From Yersinia thracica (GTDB taxonomy: Bacteria > Pseudomonadota > Gammaproteobacteria > Enterobacterales > Enterobacteriaceae): 64,000 bases of DNA. The position numbers were made by a program, and so were the translations under genes. The number at the start of each line of letters is the position of its first letter. Position 1 is the first letter of the stretch. Shown here piece by piece: positions 57,271 to 64,000 of this stretch. Under the pieces are notes generated by a model. The model made no database searches, was not told the origin of the DNA, and saw nothing but the letters and a program-made list of their open reading frames with translations. The stretch covers positions 1 to 64,000 of the forward strand of contig NZ_CABHXX010000067.1 of the NCBI RefSeq assembly GCF_902170565.1, read 5' to 3'.

Positions 57271-57981
57271 ATGCTGAGTTTAACCGCTGTAAATCAATAC
57301 TATGGGCAGAATCATATCCTTTGGGATATCAATCTGGAGATTCCTCGCGGCCAATGTACCTGCCTAATTGGCCGCAACGGCGTAGGGAAAACCACATTAA
57401 TTAATTGCATCATGGGCCATCTGCCGATTAAAAGTGGCACCATGACCTGGCAGCCTAACCATGAACCACCACAGAATTTGCTACAGCACCCTGTCGAGGA
57501 GCGCACCGCACTGGGCATCGGCTATGTTCCTCAAGGGCAACAGATTTTTTCCCAAATGAGTGTCGAGGAGAATATGTTGATAGCCGTGTTGGCTGGCCGC
57601 CATCAATCGCGCCATATTCCGAGCTGGGTTTTTGAGTTGTTTCCCCAGCTATATGACAAACGCAGTCTGCGGGGTGGCGAACTGAGCCGCAATCAGCAGC
57701 AACAGTTGGCCATTGCCCGTGCACTGGTGACCGAGCCGGAGTTGCTTATCCTTGATGAGCCGGGCAGTGGCGTGTTGCCACCATTACGTGAAGAAATCGG
57801 CAATATATTGCACCAACTCAGCAGCAGCTTTGGCATGACAGTATTGTTAGTCGAGCATAGATTGCCGTTTATTCAACATGTTGCGGATAGATTCTGTCTG
57901 ATGGCAGGCGGCAGAAATGTGGCACAAGGGACATTAGATCAGTTGGATGAAAATATGATTATTGAGCATTTAACCCGTTGA
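57271..57981 (+). CDS. Orphan UrtE-like urea/branched amino acid ABC ATPase
   Basis: 236 residues, preceded by CTAAGGAGAAGCACTG. Walker A GRNGVGKTT is near 34-42 and Walker B LLILDEPGSG near 160, with a switch histidine in LVEHRLP near 195. The best match I recognise is UrtE (LSLTAVNQYYGQNHILWDINLEIPRG; LGIGYVPQGQQIFSQMSVEENM). The ABC signature is altered: LSGGQ appears as LSRNQ within GGELSRNQQQQLAIARAL, and DEPTEG is DEPGSG. No urtABCD genes lie nearby. It may be a relic or a redeployed ATPase. Confidence 0.75.
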   Translation: MLSLTAVNQYYGQNHILWDINLEIPRGQCTCLIGRNGVGKTTLINCIMGHLPIKSGTMTWQPNHEPPQNLLQHPVEERTALGIGYVPQGQQIFSQMSVEENMLIAVLAGRHQSRHIPSWVFELFPQLYDKRSLRGGELSRNQQQQLAIARALVTEPELLILDEPGSGVLPPLREEIGNILHQLSSSFGMTVLLVEHRLPFIQHVADRFCLMAGGRNVAQGTLDQLDENMIIEHLTR

Positions 57982-58027
57982 TATGGCGCAGGCAAGCTCC
58001 GTCAGCAGTATATTGGTGCCAAAAAAA

Positions 58028-58058
58028 AGTGGGCTAATAACCGCTATTAGCCCTTTTC
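58028..58058. terminator. Bidirectional terminator between the UrtE-like gene and bioD
   Basis: GGGCTAATA pairs with TATTAGCCC around ACCGC, with T residues on the right and A residues on the left. Confidence 0.85.
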
Positions 58059-58084
58059 GTCGCCTAATGGCTAAAAGTCCGTAT

Positions 58085-58789
58085 TTACCGCGCCGCAGCC
58101 AGTAAACTTAAATCTAGATAGTCACCCAGATCAGAGCGCGTCGTCGCAGGATTATCAGCCAGATCATCCAAATGAGGAATCACGCCCAATAAGGGGGCGC
58201 TAATCATTTGTGTCAGTGTTGCCATGTATTCAGTTTGTCGCCGCCCCGCAGGGATCACTTCATTAGCGACCCAACCCACCAGACTCAGCCCCACCTGCTC
58301 AATAGCCAAAGCGGTCAACAATGCATGATTGATGCACCCCAGTTTTATCCCAACAACCATAATCACCGGCAATTGTTCTTGTTGCACCCAATCAGCAAAA
58401 GTGGCTTGTGGGGAAAGTGGCGTAAACCAGCCCCCCGCCCCCTCGACCAGTATCCAGTCAGCGGATTGCTCAAGCTGGCGCAACCCTTCAGATAACACAG
58501 ACAAATGAATCTCTTGCCCTTCACTTACACTGGCAATATGTGGCGAAGTCGCCTCCAGCAATGTCAGCGGGTTCACCTGTGCATAAGACAATGCTTGAGT
58601 GCTGTTGGCCTGTAATGCCAGCGCATCACTGTTACGCAAGCCATCAGCCGTCATCTGGCTGCCCGAGGCCACCGGTTTATAACCGGCAGTGCGATACCCC
58701 TCAAGTGCAGCAGCTTGTAATAATGCACAACTGGCAACTGTCTTACCGACATCAGTATCTGTGCCGGTGATAAACCAACGTTTAGTCAC
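58085..58789 (-). CDS. bioD: Dethiobiotin synthetase BioD
   Basis: Closes the ureido ring of dethiobiotin from 7,8-diaminononanoate, CO2 and ATP. A GTG start at 58789 ([17 protein letters not shown]) is preferred over the ATG at 58804 because GGGGTT lies about ten bases before it and the protein then matches E. coli BioD. It has 234 residues. The P-loop reads GTDTDVGKT near 8-16. It overlaps the bioC 3' end by eight bases, and ends the bioBFCD operon. Confidence 0.93.
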   Translation of the reverse strand: MTKRWFITGTDTDVGKTVASCALLQAAALEGYRTAGYKPVASGSQMTADGLRNSDALALQANSTQALSYAQVNPLTLLEATSPHIASVSEGQEIHLSVLSEGLRQLEQSADWILVEGAGGWFTPLSPQATFADWVQQEQLPVIMVVGIKLGCINHALLTALAIEQVGLSLVGWVANEVIPAGRRQTEYMATLTQMISAPLLGVIPHLDDLADNPATTRSDLGDYLDLSLLAAAR

Positions 58790-59609
58790 GATAAATAACC
58801 CCATAAACTAAATGGTAACTCAGCGGATAATAACCGGATTGCATGTTATAAGCGCGCTGTAAGGCCATTAGGCGTTCGCGGCCACTCAACCCAGCCTCAC
58901 GCCCCTGATGCAAATGCGTGGCACCAATGCCCTGTAGCGAGCGCATAAGCGCAATGACATTCGGAAATTGTTGCTGATATAACTGCGGTGTCAGCCTGTG
59001 CCGATAATCTTGGCAGGCCGCGCTAATGTGCTGAAATGGCAGGAAATCATTCACATGCCGCTGGCCATCAACCTGTTGCCATGCCCACCCCAACTCATCA
59101 AGTGAGCCACTTGCCAATGTTGAAAACAGAATGATCCCACCGCGGCGTGTAACCCGATACAGCTCAGTCAGCGCCACCGATAAATCGGCGCACCACTGCA
59201 CCGCTAAGTTACTAAAACTGATATCAACTGATTGATCAGAAAGCGGAATATTTTCAATGTCGGCGAGAAGATAGTCATCGGCAGCCTGGTGTTGGCGGGC
59301 GTGTTCCAGCATCCCAGCCGCCAAATCCAATGCAATAACCTGCTTACCGCGCTCGCGCCATAGGCGAGAAAAATATCCGGTGCCGCAGCCCGCATCCAAT
59401 ACCCTTTGCCCCGGATGCTGCGCGCCGAGGGCCAGCAAGCTATGACCGGTTTCCCGCTGTAAATCGGCGGCGGTGTCGTAACTGCCAGCCGCCCGACTAA
59501 AAGCTGCGGCAATCGCCGGTTTATTCACTTTTGCTTTATTCACTTTCGGCTGATTCACTGCCCGCTTCTTACCCCATGCGGGCGGTGCATTTTCAGTGGC
59601 AAACGCCAT
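58782..59609 (-). CDS. bioC: Malonyl-ACP O-methyltransferase BioC
   Basis: Methylates malonyl-ACP to start pimelate chain synthesis. From [10 protein letters not shown] at 59609 (GGAGGTGCTAT precedes) it has 275 residues, about 24 more than E. coli, because of an N-terminal extension with a small VNKAKVNK repeat. The SAM motif I is [12 protein letters not shown] (near 68-79). [13 protein letters not shown] and SNLAVQWC follow. It overlaps the bioF stop by 17 bases. Confidence 0.92.
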   Translation of the reverse strand: MAFATENAPPAWGKKRAVNQPKVNKAKVNKPAIAAAFSRAAGSYDTAADLQRETGHSLLALGAQHPGQRVLDAGCGTGYFSRLWRERGKQVIALDLAAGMLEHARQHQAADDYLLADIENIPLSDQSVDISFSNLAVQWCADLSVALTELYRVTRRGGIILFSTLASGSLDELGWAWQQVDGQRHVNDFLPFQHISAACQDYRHRLTPQLYQQQFPNVIALMRSLQGIGATHLHQGREAGLSGRERLMALQRAYNMQSGYYPLSYHLVYGVIYRD

Positions 59610-60744
59610 ATAGCACCTCCAGCAACCGGTCGATATCTTCACTTTGATGAGCCGAACTCAGAGTAATGCGCAATCGGGCACCACCAGGGGGAACTGTTGG
59701 CGGGCGAATGGCCGTGACCCACAAACCCGCTGCGCGTAGCTGTTGCGCCAATGCCACAGCCTGCTGATTGTCACCGACTAATAGTGGCTGAATGGCGGTG
59801 TCAGATGCGCCTAATTGCAGCGGTAAATCTGCCGCACCGCGGCGAAATTGTGCAATACGTTGCTGAAGTTGTTGGCGCAAATCATCACCTTGCTGAATAC
59901 GCAGCAATGCAGCTTGCAAAGCACAAGCTTGTGCCGGGGGCATTGCGGTGCTGTATATCAGATGACGGGCATATTGCAGCAAATATTCGGCAACGGGTTC
60001 CTGACACAATACTGCTGCGCCGCTTAACCCAAATGCCTTGCCAAAAGTGACCACCAATAGCTCGGGCTTCACCCCTTGTAACTGACAACTGCCCCGCCCC
60101 GCTTCCCCCCGCACGCCGATACCGTGGGCATCATCCACTAATAACCAGCCCCCTGCCGCCGCAGTGTGTTGCTGTATTACCGCCAATGGCGCACTGTCGC
60201 CATCCATGCTAAAAACGCCTTCCGTCACCACCAAAGTTTGCCCTGAACACGGATTTTTGAGCAGTTTTTGCAGAGCATCGGGCTGATTGTGAGCAAAACG
60301 CCGCAGTTGAGCTGGCGAGTGTGCAGCGGCCTCCAGCAAAGAGGCGTGACTGAGTTTATCGGCCAAAATTCGGTCATCGACAGCAGTTATCGCCGCCAAT
60401 ACCGCCTGATTGGCCGCATAACCGGAGATAAATAACACCGCGCGCGGGTAACCCAGCCAGTCAGCCAATTGCTGTTCCAATTGGGCATGAGGCAAGCTGT
60501 AGCCCGTCACATGGCCGGAGCCGCCGCTACCCACGCCATAGCGCTGCGCCCCTTGCTGCCAGGCCGCAATCACCGCGGCATCCTGACTCAACCCCAAATA
60601 ATCATTACTGGAAAAGTTAAGATATCGCCGCGCGCCGGTCTGCAACCAGCGCCCATTAGCGCCGTCATTCATTTGGCGACTGCGGTAAGCAGCTGCATCG
60701 CGCCGTTGCTGCAAACCCTGCTCTATTTTGTCCTGCCAGCTCAT
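59593..60744 (-). CDS. bioF: 8-Amino-7-oxononanoate synthase BioF
   Basis: PLP enzyme joining pimeloyl-ACP and L-alanine, 383 residues (E. coli 384). The N-terminal region [15 protein letters not shown], the pocket [12 protein letters not shown], the SMDGDSAPL and DDAHGIGV segments and the PLP lysine in [15 protein letters not shown] (near 236) are intact. Its ATG overlaps the bioB stop (ATGA). Confidence 0.95.
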   Translation of the reverse strand: MSWQDKIEQGLQQRRDAAAYRSRQMNDGANGRWLQTGARRYLNFSSNDYLGLSQDAAVIAAWQQGAQRYGVGSGGSGHVTGYSLPHAQLEQQLADWLGYPRAVLFISGYAANQAVLAAITAVDDRILADKLSHASLLEAAAHSPAQLRRFAHNQPDALQKLLKNPCSGQTLVVTEGVFSMDGDSAPLAVIQQHTAAAGGWLLVDDAHGIGVRGEAGRGSCQLQGVKPELLVVTFGKAFGLSGAAVLCQEPVAEYLLQYARHLIYSTAMPPAQACALQAALLRIQQGDDLRQQLQQRIAQFRRGAADLPLQLGASDTAIQPLLVGDNQQAVALAQQLRAAGLWVTAIRPPTVPPGGARLRITLSSAHQSEDIDRLLEVLYGVCH

Positions 60745-61796
60745 CAGACCGCCGCGTTATAAAATTGAACAGAGTCTTCGGACGAGGAGTCGCCGTGCAA
60801 TAATTGCTCGGTCAAGGCCTGTTGTTGTTCACGATCACCGTGATCGGTTGCCGTCTGCTGTGGGTTCAGCCCCAATTTGCGGAACAGTTGTAAATCTTTA
60901 TCTTCTTCCGGGTTCGGTGTGGTGAGTAATTTGCAGCCATAGAAAATGGAATTAGCCCCCGCCATAAAGCACATCGCCTGGGTCTGTTCATTCATCTGCT
61001 CGCGACCGGCGGAGAGCCGTACATAGGAGGTGGGCATCATGATGCGGGCAATGGCGATAGTGCGAATAAAGTCGAAAGCATCCACATCTTCGTTATTTTC
61101 CATTGGCGTGCCTTTCACTTTGACCAACATGTTGATCGGCACACTTTCCGGTGGTTTCGGCAAATTCGCCAATTGCACCAGCAACCCGGCCCGGTCACGA
61201 ACGCTTTCCCCCAGCCCGACAATCCCACCGGAGCAAACTTTAATGCCCGCATCACGCACTTCGCTGAGAGTATCGAGCCGCTCCTGATAACTGCGGGTGG
61301 TAATGACACTGCCATAGAACTCCGGCGAGGTATCCAGATTGTGATTGTAATAATCCAACCCGGCATCGGCCAAACGGTGGGCTTGCTGCTTGTCCAAGGT
61401 GCCAAGTGTCATGCAGGTTTCCATGCCCATCGCCTTGACACCTTCGACCATTTTTTCCAGGTAGGGCATATCGCGTTCATGAGGGTTTTTCCAGGCCGCC
61501 CCCATACAGAAACGAGTTGAACCCGCCGCTTTGGCTTTTTTCGCTGACTCCAGCACTTGTTCGACTTGCATTAATCGCTCACTTTCCAGTCCGGTTTTGT
61601 AGCGCGAACTTTGTGGGCAATATTTACAATCTTCCGGGCAAGCACCGGTTTTAATCGACAACAAGGTACTGACCTGAACCTGGCGCGGATCAAAATGCTG
61701 ACGATGAACAAGCTGTGCTTCAAACAATAAATCCAACAAAGGTTTTTCAAACAGGGCTTGGGCTTGCCCGACTGTCCAGCGAATATAATTTGCCAT
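60744..61796 (-). CDS. bioB: Biotin synthase BioB
   Basis: Radical SAM enzyme inserting sulfur into dethiobiotin, 350 residues (E. coli 346). The [11 protein letters not shown] motif (near 53-63) binds the 4Fe-4S cluster. The 2Fe-2S ligands lie in the barrel ([11 protein letters not shown] and CMTLG, with an Arg near 260 in SAGREQM). It is the first gene of bioBFCD, 99 bases from bioA across the BirA operator. Confidence 0.96.
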   Translation of the reverse strand: MANYIRWTVGQAQALFEKPLLDLLFEAQLVHRQHFDPRQVQVSTLLSIKTGACPEDCKYCPQSSRYKTGLESERLMQVEQVLESAKKAKAAGSTRFCMGAAWKNPHERDMPYLEKMVEGVKAMGMETCMTLGTLDKQQAHRLADAGLDYYNHNLDTSPEFYGSVITTRSYQERLDTLSEVRDAGIKVCSGGIVGLGESVRDRAGLLVQLANLPKPPESVPINMLVKVKGTPMENNEDVDAFDFIRTIAIARIMMPTSYVRLSAGREQMNEQTQAMCFMAGANSIFYGCKLLTTPNPEEDKDLQLFRKLGLNPQQTATDHGDREQQQALTEQLLHGDSSSEDSVQFYNAAV

Positions 61797-61852
61797 TACG
61801 GCCTCTCCAGGGAAGAGAAAAAAGTGTCGTCAGTGTAAATAAACTCGATATA

Positions 61853-61886
61853 CTGTCAACCATTCTTGTATCAATTTGGTTTACAA
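61853..61886. promoter_or_regulatory. BirA (biotin repressor) operator between bioB and bioA
   Basis: CTGTCAACC (61853-61861), 16 bases, then GGTTTACAA (61878-61886) resemble the E. coli bio operator arms TTGTAAACC/GGTTTACAA. The left arm differs at two positions. It lies between the divergent bioA and bioB starts, so holo-BirA would repress both directions. Confidence 0.9.
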
Positions 61887-61895
61887 TAGAACCTC

Positions 61896-63173
61896 ATGAC
61901 ACCTTCTGACCTGGCTTTTGACCAACGCCATATTTGGCACCCCTACACCTCAATGACCGACCCGCTCCCTTGCTATCCCGTGGTGGCGGCTGAGGGGGTT
62001 GAGCTACAACTGGCAGATGGTCGGCGGCTGATTGATGGCATGTCATCATGGTGGGCGGCTATTCACGGATACAACCATCCGGCACTGAATCAGGCGGCAC
62101 ACCAACAGTTGGATAAAATGTCGCATGTGATGTTTGGCGGTATCACCCATCCACCCGCAGTGAAACTCTGCCAACAACTGGTCGCCATGACCCCCCCGGC
62201 GCTGGAATGTGTGTTTCTGGCCGATTCGGGTTCGGTGGCGGTCGAGGTTGCCCTGAAAATGGCCTTGCAATACTGGCAGGCAAAAGGGGAGCGGCGGCAG
62301 CGGATTTTGACCCTACGCCATGGTTATCATGGCGATACTTTCGGCGCGATGTCAGTGTGTGACCCGCAGAATTCCATGCACAGTTTGTATCAAGGTTACT
62401 TAGCGGAAAATCTGTTCGCGACCGCGCCACAATGCCGCTTTGATGAGGAGTGGAACCCGGAAGACATCACGGATTTTGCTACCATGATAGCAAAACACGC
62501 AGGTGAAATTGCGGCAGTGATTTTAGAGCCAATAGTGCAAGGCGCGGGCGGGATGCGGATTTACCACCCCGCCTACCTGCGCGAGGTGAGAGCATTGTGC
62601 GATCAGCATAAAATTTTGTTGATTGCCGATGAAATCGCCACCGGTTTTGGCCGCACCGGTAAGCTTTTTGCCTGTGAACACGCACAAATCGTGCCGGACA
62701 TTCTCTGTCTGGGTAAGGCGCTCACTGGCGGGTATTTGACTTTATCGGCCACACTGACCACCCGAAAAGTGGCAGAAACCATCAGTAATGGTGATGCTGG
62801 GTGCTTTATGCATGGGCCGACATTTATGGCAAACCCGCTGGCTTGCGCGGTGGCCTCGGCTAGTTTGAATTTATTGGCTGAAAATCACTGGCAACAGCAA
62901 GTTTCCGCCATAGAAATTCAGTTGAAACAAGCACTTTTGCCATTGACAGAGCATAAAACAGTGGCTGATGTTCGGGTATTAGGGGCCATCGGGGTAGTGG
63001 AAATGAAACAGCCGGTTAACGTCGCCCGCCTACAACGCGGTTTTGTCGAACACGGCGTGTGGATCCGGCCCTTTGGCAAGCTTATTTACCTGATGCCGCC
63101 TTATATTATTTCGTCGGAGGCATTATCTCGGCTGACTGATGCAGTGGCATCAGCAGTGGAAAGAGCCCATTAG
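61896..63173 (+). CDS. bioA: Adenosylmethionine-8-amino-7-oxononanoate aminotransferase BioA
   Basis: PLP enzyme transferring the amino group of SAM to make 7,8-diaminononanoate, 425 residues (E. coli 429). It opens [16 protein letters not shown]. The aminotransferase class III motif is [22 protein letters not shown] (near 245) and the PLP lysine is in LGKALTGG (near 273-280). It is divergent from bioB and controlled by the shared BirA operator. Confidence 0.95.
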   Translation: MTPSDLAFDQRHIWHPYTSMTDPLPCYPVVAAEGVELQLADGRRLIDGMSSWWAAIHGYNHPALNQAAHQQLDKMSHVMFGGITHPPAVKLCQQLVAMTPPALECVFLADSGSVAVEVALKMALQYWQAKGERRQRILTLRHGYHGDTFGAMSVCDPQNSMHSLYQGYLAENLFATAPQCRFDEEWNPEDITDFATMIAKHAGEIAAVILEPIVQGAGGMRIYHPAYLREVRALCDQHKILLIADEIATGFGRTGKLFACEHAQIVPDILCLGKALTGGYLTLSATLTTRKVAETISNGDAGCFMHGPTFMANPLACAVASASLNLLAENHWQQQVSAIEIQLKQALLPLTEHKTVADVRVLGAIGVVEMKQPVNVARLQRGFVEHGVWIRPFGKLIYLMPPYIISSEALSRLTDAVASAVERAH

Positions 63174-63184
63174 AAAAATGACCT

Positions 63185-63295
63185 TATTGGCGTCATTGTC
63201 GCAGTCAGTTTGGATGCGGACAGCGCACAGTAACCGGAGCGTACAAAAAAGTACGTGAGGATTACGAGCACTGCCCAAATTCAAAATGGCAAGTA
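63185..63295. repeat. Possible gammaproteobacterial intergenic repeat
   Basis: GGAGCGTACAAAAAAGTACG and GTGAGGATTACGAGCACTGCC resemble a motif I recall from many enterobacterial intergenic regions, with a GTAC-containing dyad. It lies between convergent bioA and pgl. I cannot confirm the family from one window. Confidence 0.35.
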
Positions 63296-63302
63296 AAATA
63301 GC

Positions 63303-64000
63303 CTATTTCGCCAAAATACTGACCCACATCGGGCCTTTCCCGACTGGATAGCGGTTTAGCGTGGTCAGCTCGCCGCTGTTCTGGTCAATACGATACACTG
63401 CAATATGATCGGATTTCTGACCAGAAGAGATCAAGAACTGGCCGCTGTGGTCAATATTGAAACCGCGCGGCTGTGCTTCAGTCGGATGATGCCCGACCAA
63501 GGCAATCTCTCGCCCGTCCTCAGAAACACTGAAAATCCCCAACAAACTGGCGGTACGGTCACTAATATACAAATGGCGACCATTTGGCGTGATATGAATA
63601 TCAGCCGCCCAACGGGTATCACTAAAGCCCGCTGGCATAGCATCCAGTGTTTGAATAATCTTATATTCTTGTCTGTTATTACTGATTTGGTATACATCAA
63701 CCGAGCTATTCAGCTCATTCACACAATAAGCCACCTGCTGATTCGGGTGGAAAGCCATGTGACGCGGGCCAGCACCTGCGGCAACCGTCACACTCGCCTG
63801 CGCATGTGGGGTTAATTTGCCCGCAACACTCAAATCAAATAAACGCACTTTGTCTTCTTTCAAACAAGGCACCAACAGGATTTGATTGGTCGGGTCAATA
63901 TTTGCCGAGTGCGGCGCAGGTAAGTCATCAAGCTGCTGAATAGGTGTCTGTACCACACCATGCTCATCAATGGGGCTGATACTGACACAGTTGAAACTGT
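63303..64000 (-). CDS. pgl: 6-Phosphogluconolactonase (partial)
   Basis: Beta-propeller lactonase hydrolysing 6-phosphogluconolactone in the pentose phosphate pathway. The reading frame stays open to the window edge, so the 5' part is missing; E. coli Pgl is 331 residues and about 232 are present. Recognisable blocks are [73 protein letters not shown] and the terminal [10 protein letters not shown]. The apparent start at 63956 is a GTG inside the gene and not its true start. Confidence 0.95.
   Translation of the reverse strand, partial: SFNCVSISPIDEHGVVQTPIQQLDDLPAPHSANIDPTNQILLVPCLKEDKVRLFDLSVAGKLTPHAQASVTVAAGAGPRHMAFHPNQQVAYCVNELNSSVDVYQISNNRQEYKIIQTLDAMPAGFSDTRWAADIHITPNGRHLYISDRTASLLGIFSVSEDGREIALVGHHPTEAQPRGFNIDHSGQFLISSGQKSDHIAVYRIDQNSGELTTLNRYPVGKGPMWVSILAK

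Noticed and set aside
63405-63815. 136-codon frame opposite pgl.
   Set aside because: It is a shadow of pgl on the other strand.
1-64000. CRISPR arrays, tRNA or rRNA genes, transposases and prophage genes.
   Set aside because: No regularly spaced repeats, cloverleaf signatures or mobile-element proteins were recognised in the window.

Overview
The window is enterobacterial chromosome. Gene order and protein sequences point to Yersinia, most likely the Y. enterocolitica group (inferred, not searched). The clues are ERIC elements, a class IV adenylate cyclase of the Yersinia type, glnHPQ, ybhGFSR, moaACDE, uvrB and the bio cluster, and a moderate-GC coding style. No phage, plasmid, insertion sequence, CRISPR array, tRNA or rRNA was seen.

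Layout. 1-2540: glutamine ABC transporter glnHPQ behind NtrC sites and a sigma-54 promoter. 2555-7928: a soluble PAS-PAS chemoreceptor-like protein, rlmF, a small DUF1471 protein with a folded leader, and an M3 peptidase. 8169-12895: ybiB, aqpZ and dinG, with an ERIC element and a broken LysR gene between ybiB and aqpZ. 13168-17277: a PhoE/OmpC-type porin with a probable Pho box, an alginate-lyase-like secreted protein, yedA and a small membrane protein. 17644-22444: the yehZYXW (osmF) transporter plus an extra PhnD-like gene. 22805-27252: a fatty acid desaturase, a Gfo/Idh/MocA oxidoreductase, sseA and yehS. 27506-31182: phnCDEE behind a three-repeat Pho box. 31348-37530: a GlsB/YeaQ-type protein, a SUFU-like protein, yajD, class IV adenylate cyclase, dld, yohP and pbpG. 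37903-43072: a 58-residue membrane protein, a palindromic element, a short MgtE behind an M-box riboswitch, an unknown secreted protein, dusC and rhlE. 43459-50126: cecR-ybhGFSR and ybhL. 50270-58058: moaACDE, ybhK, a VF530-family gene, uvrB (LexA box, paired DnaA-like boxes) and an orphan UrtE-like ATPase. 58085-64000: bioBFCD and bioA diverging from a BirA operator, then pgl cut by the window edge.

Working together. Two loci, the porin and phnCDEE, appear to belong to the phosphate-starvation regulon, and glnHPQ to the nitrogen regulon. The bio genes make biotin from pimeloyl-ACP, and moaACDE make molybdopterin. The most unusual observations are the PhnD-like gene joined to the osmoprotectant operon, the phosphonate-type transporter with no catabolic genes beside it, the UrtE-like ATPase with an altered ABC signature, the outward-facing terminator arms of the element at 38096-38317, the folded leader of the DUF1471 gene, and a possible pseudoknot after the secreted-protein gene.
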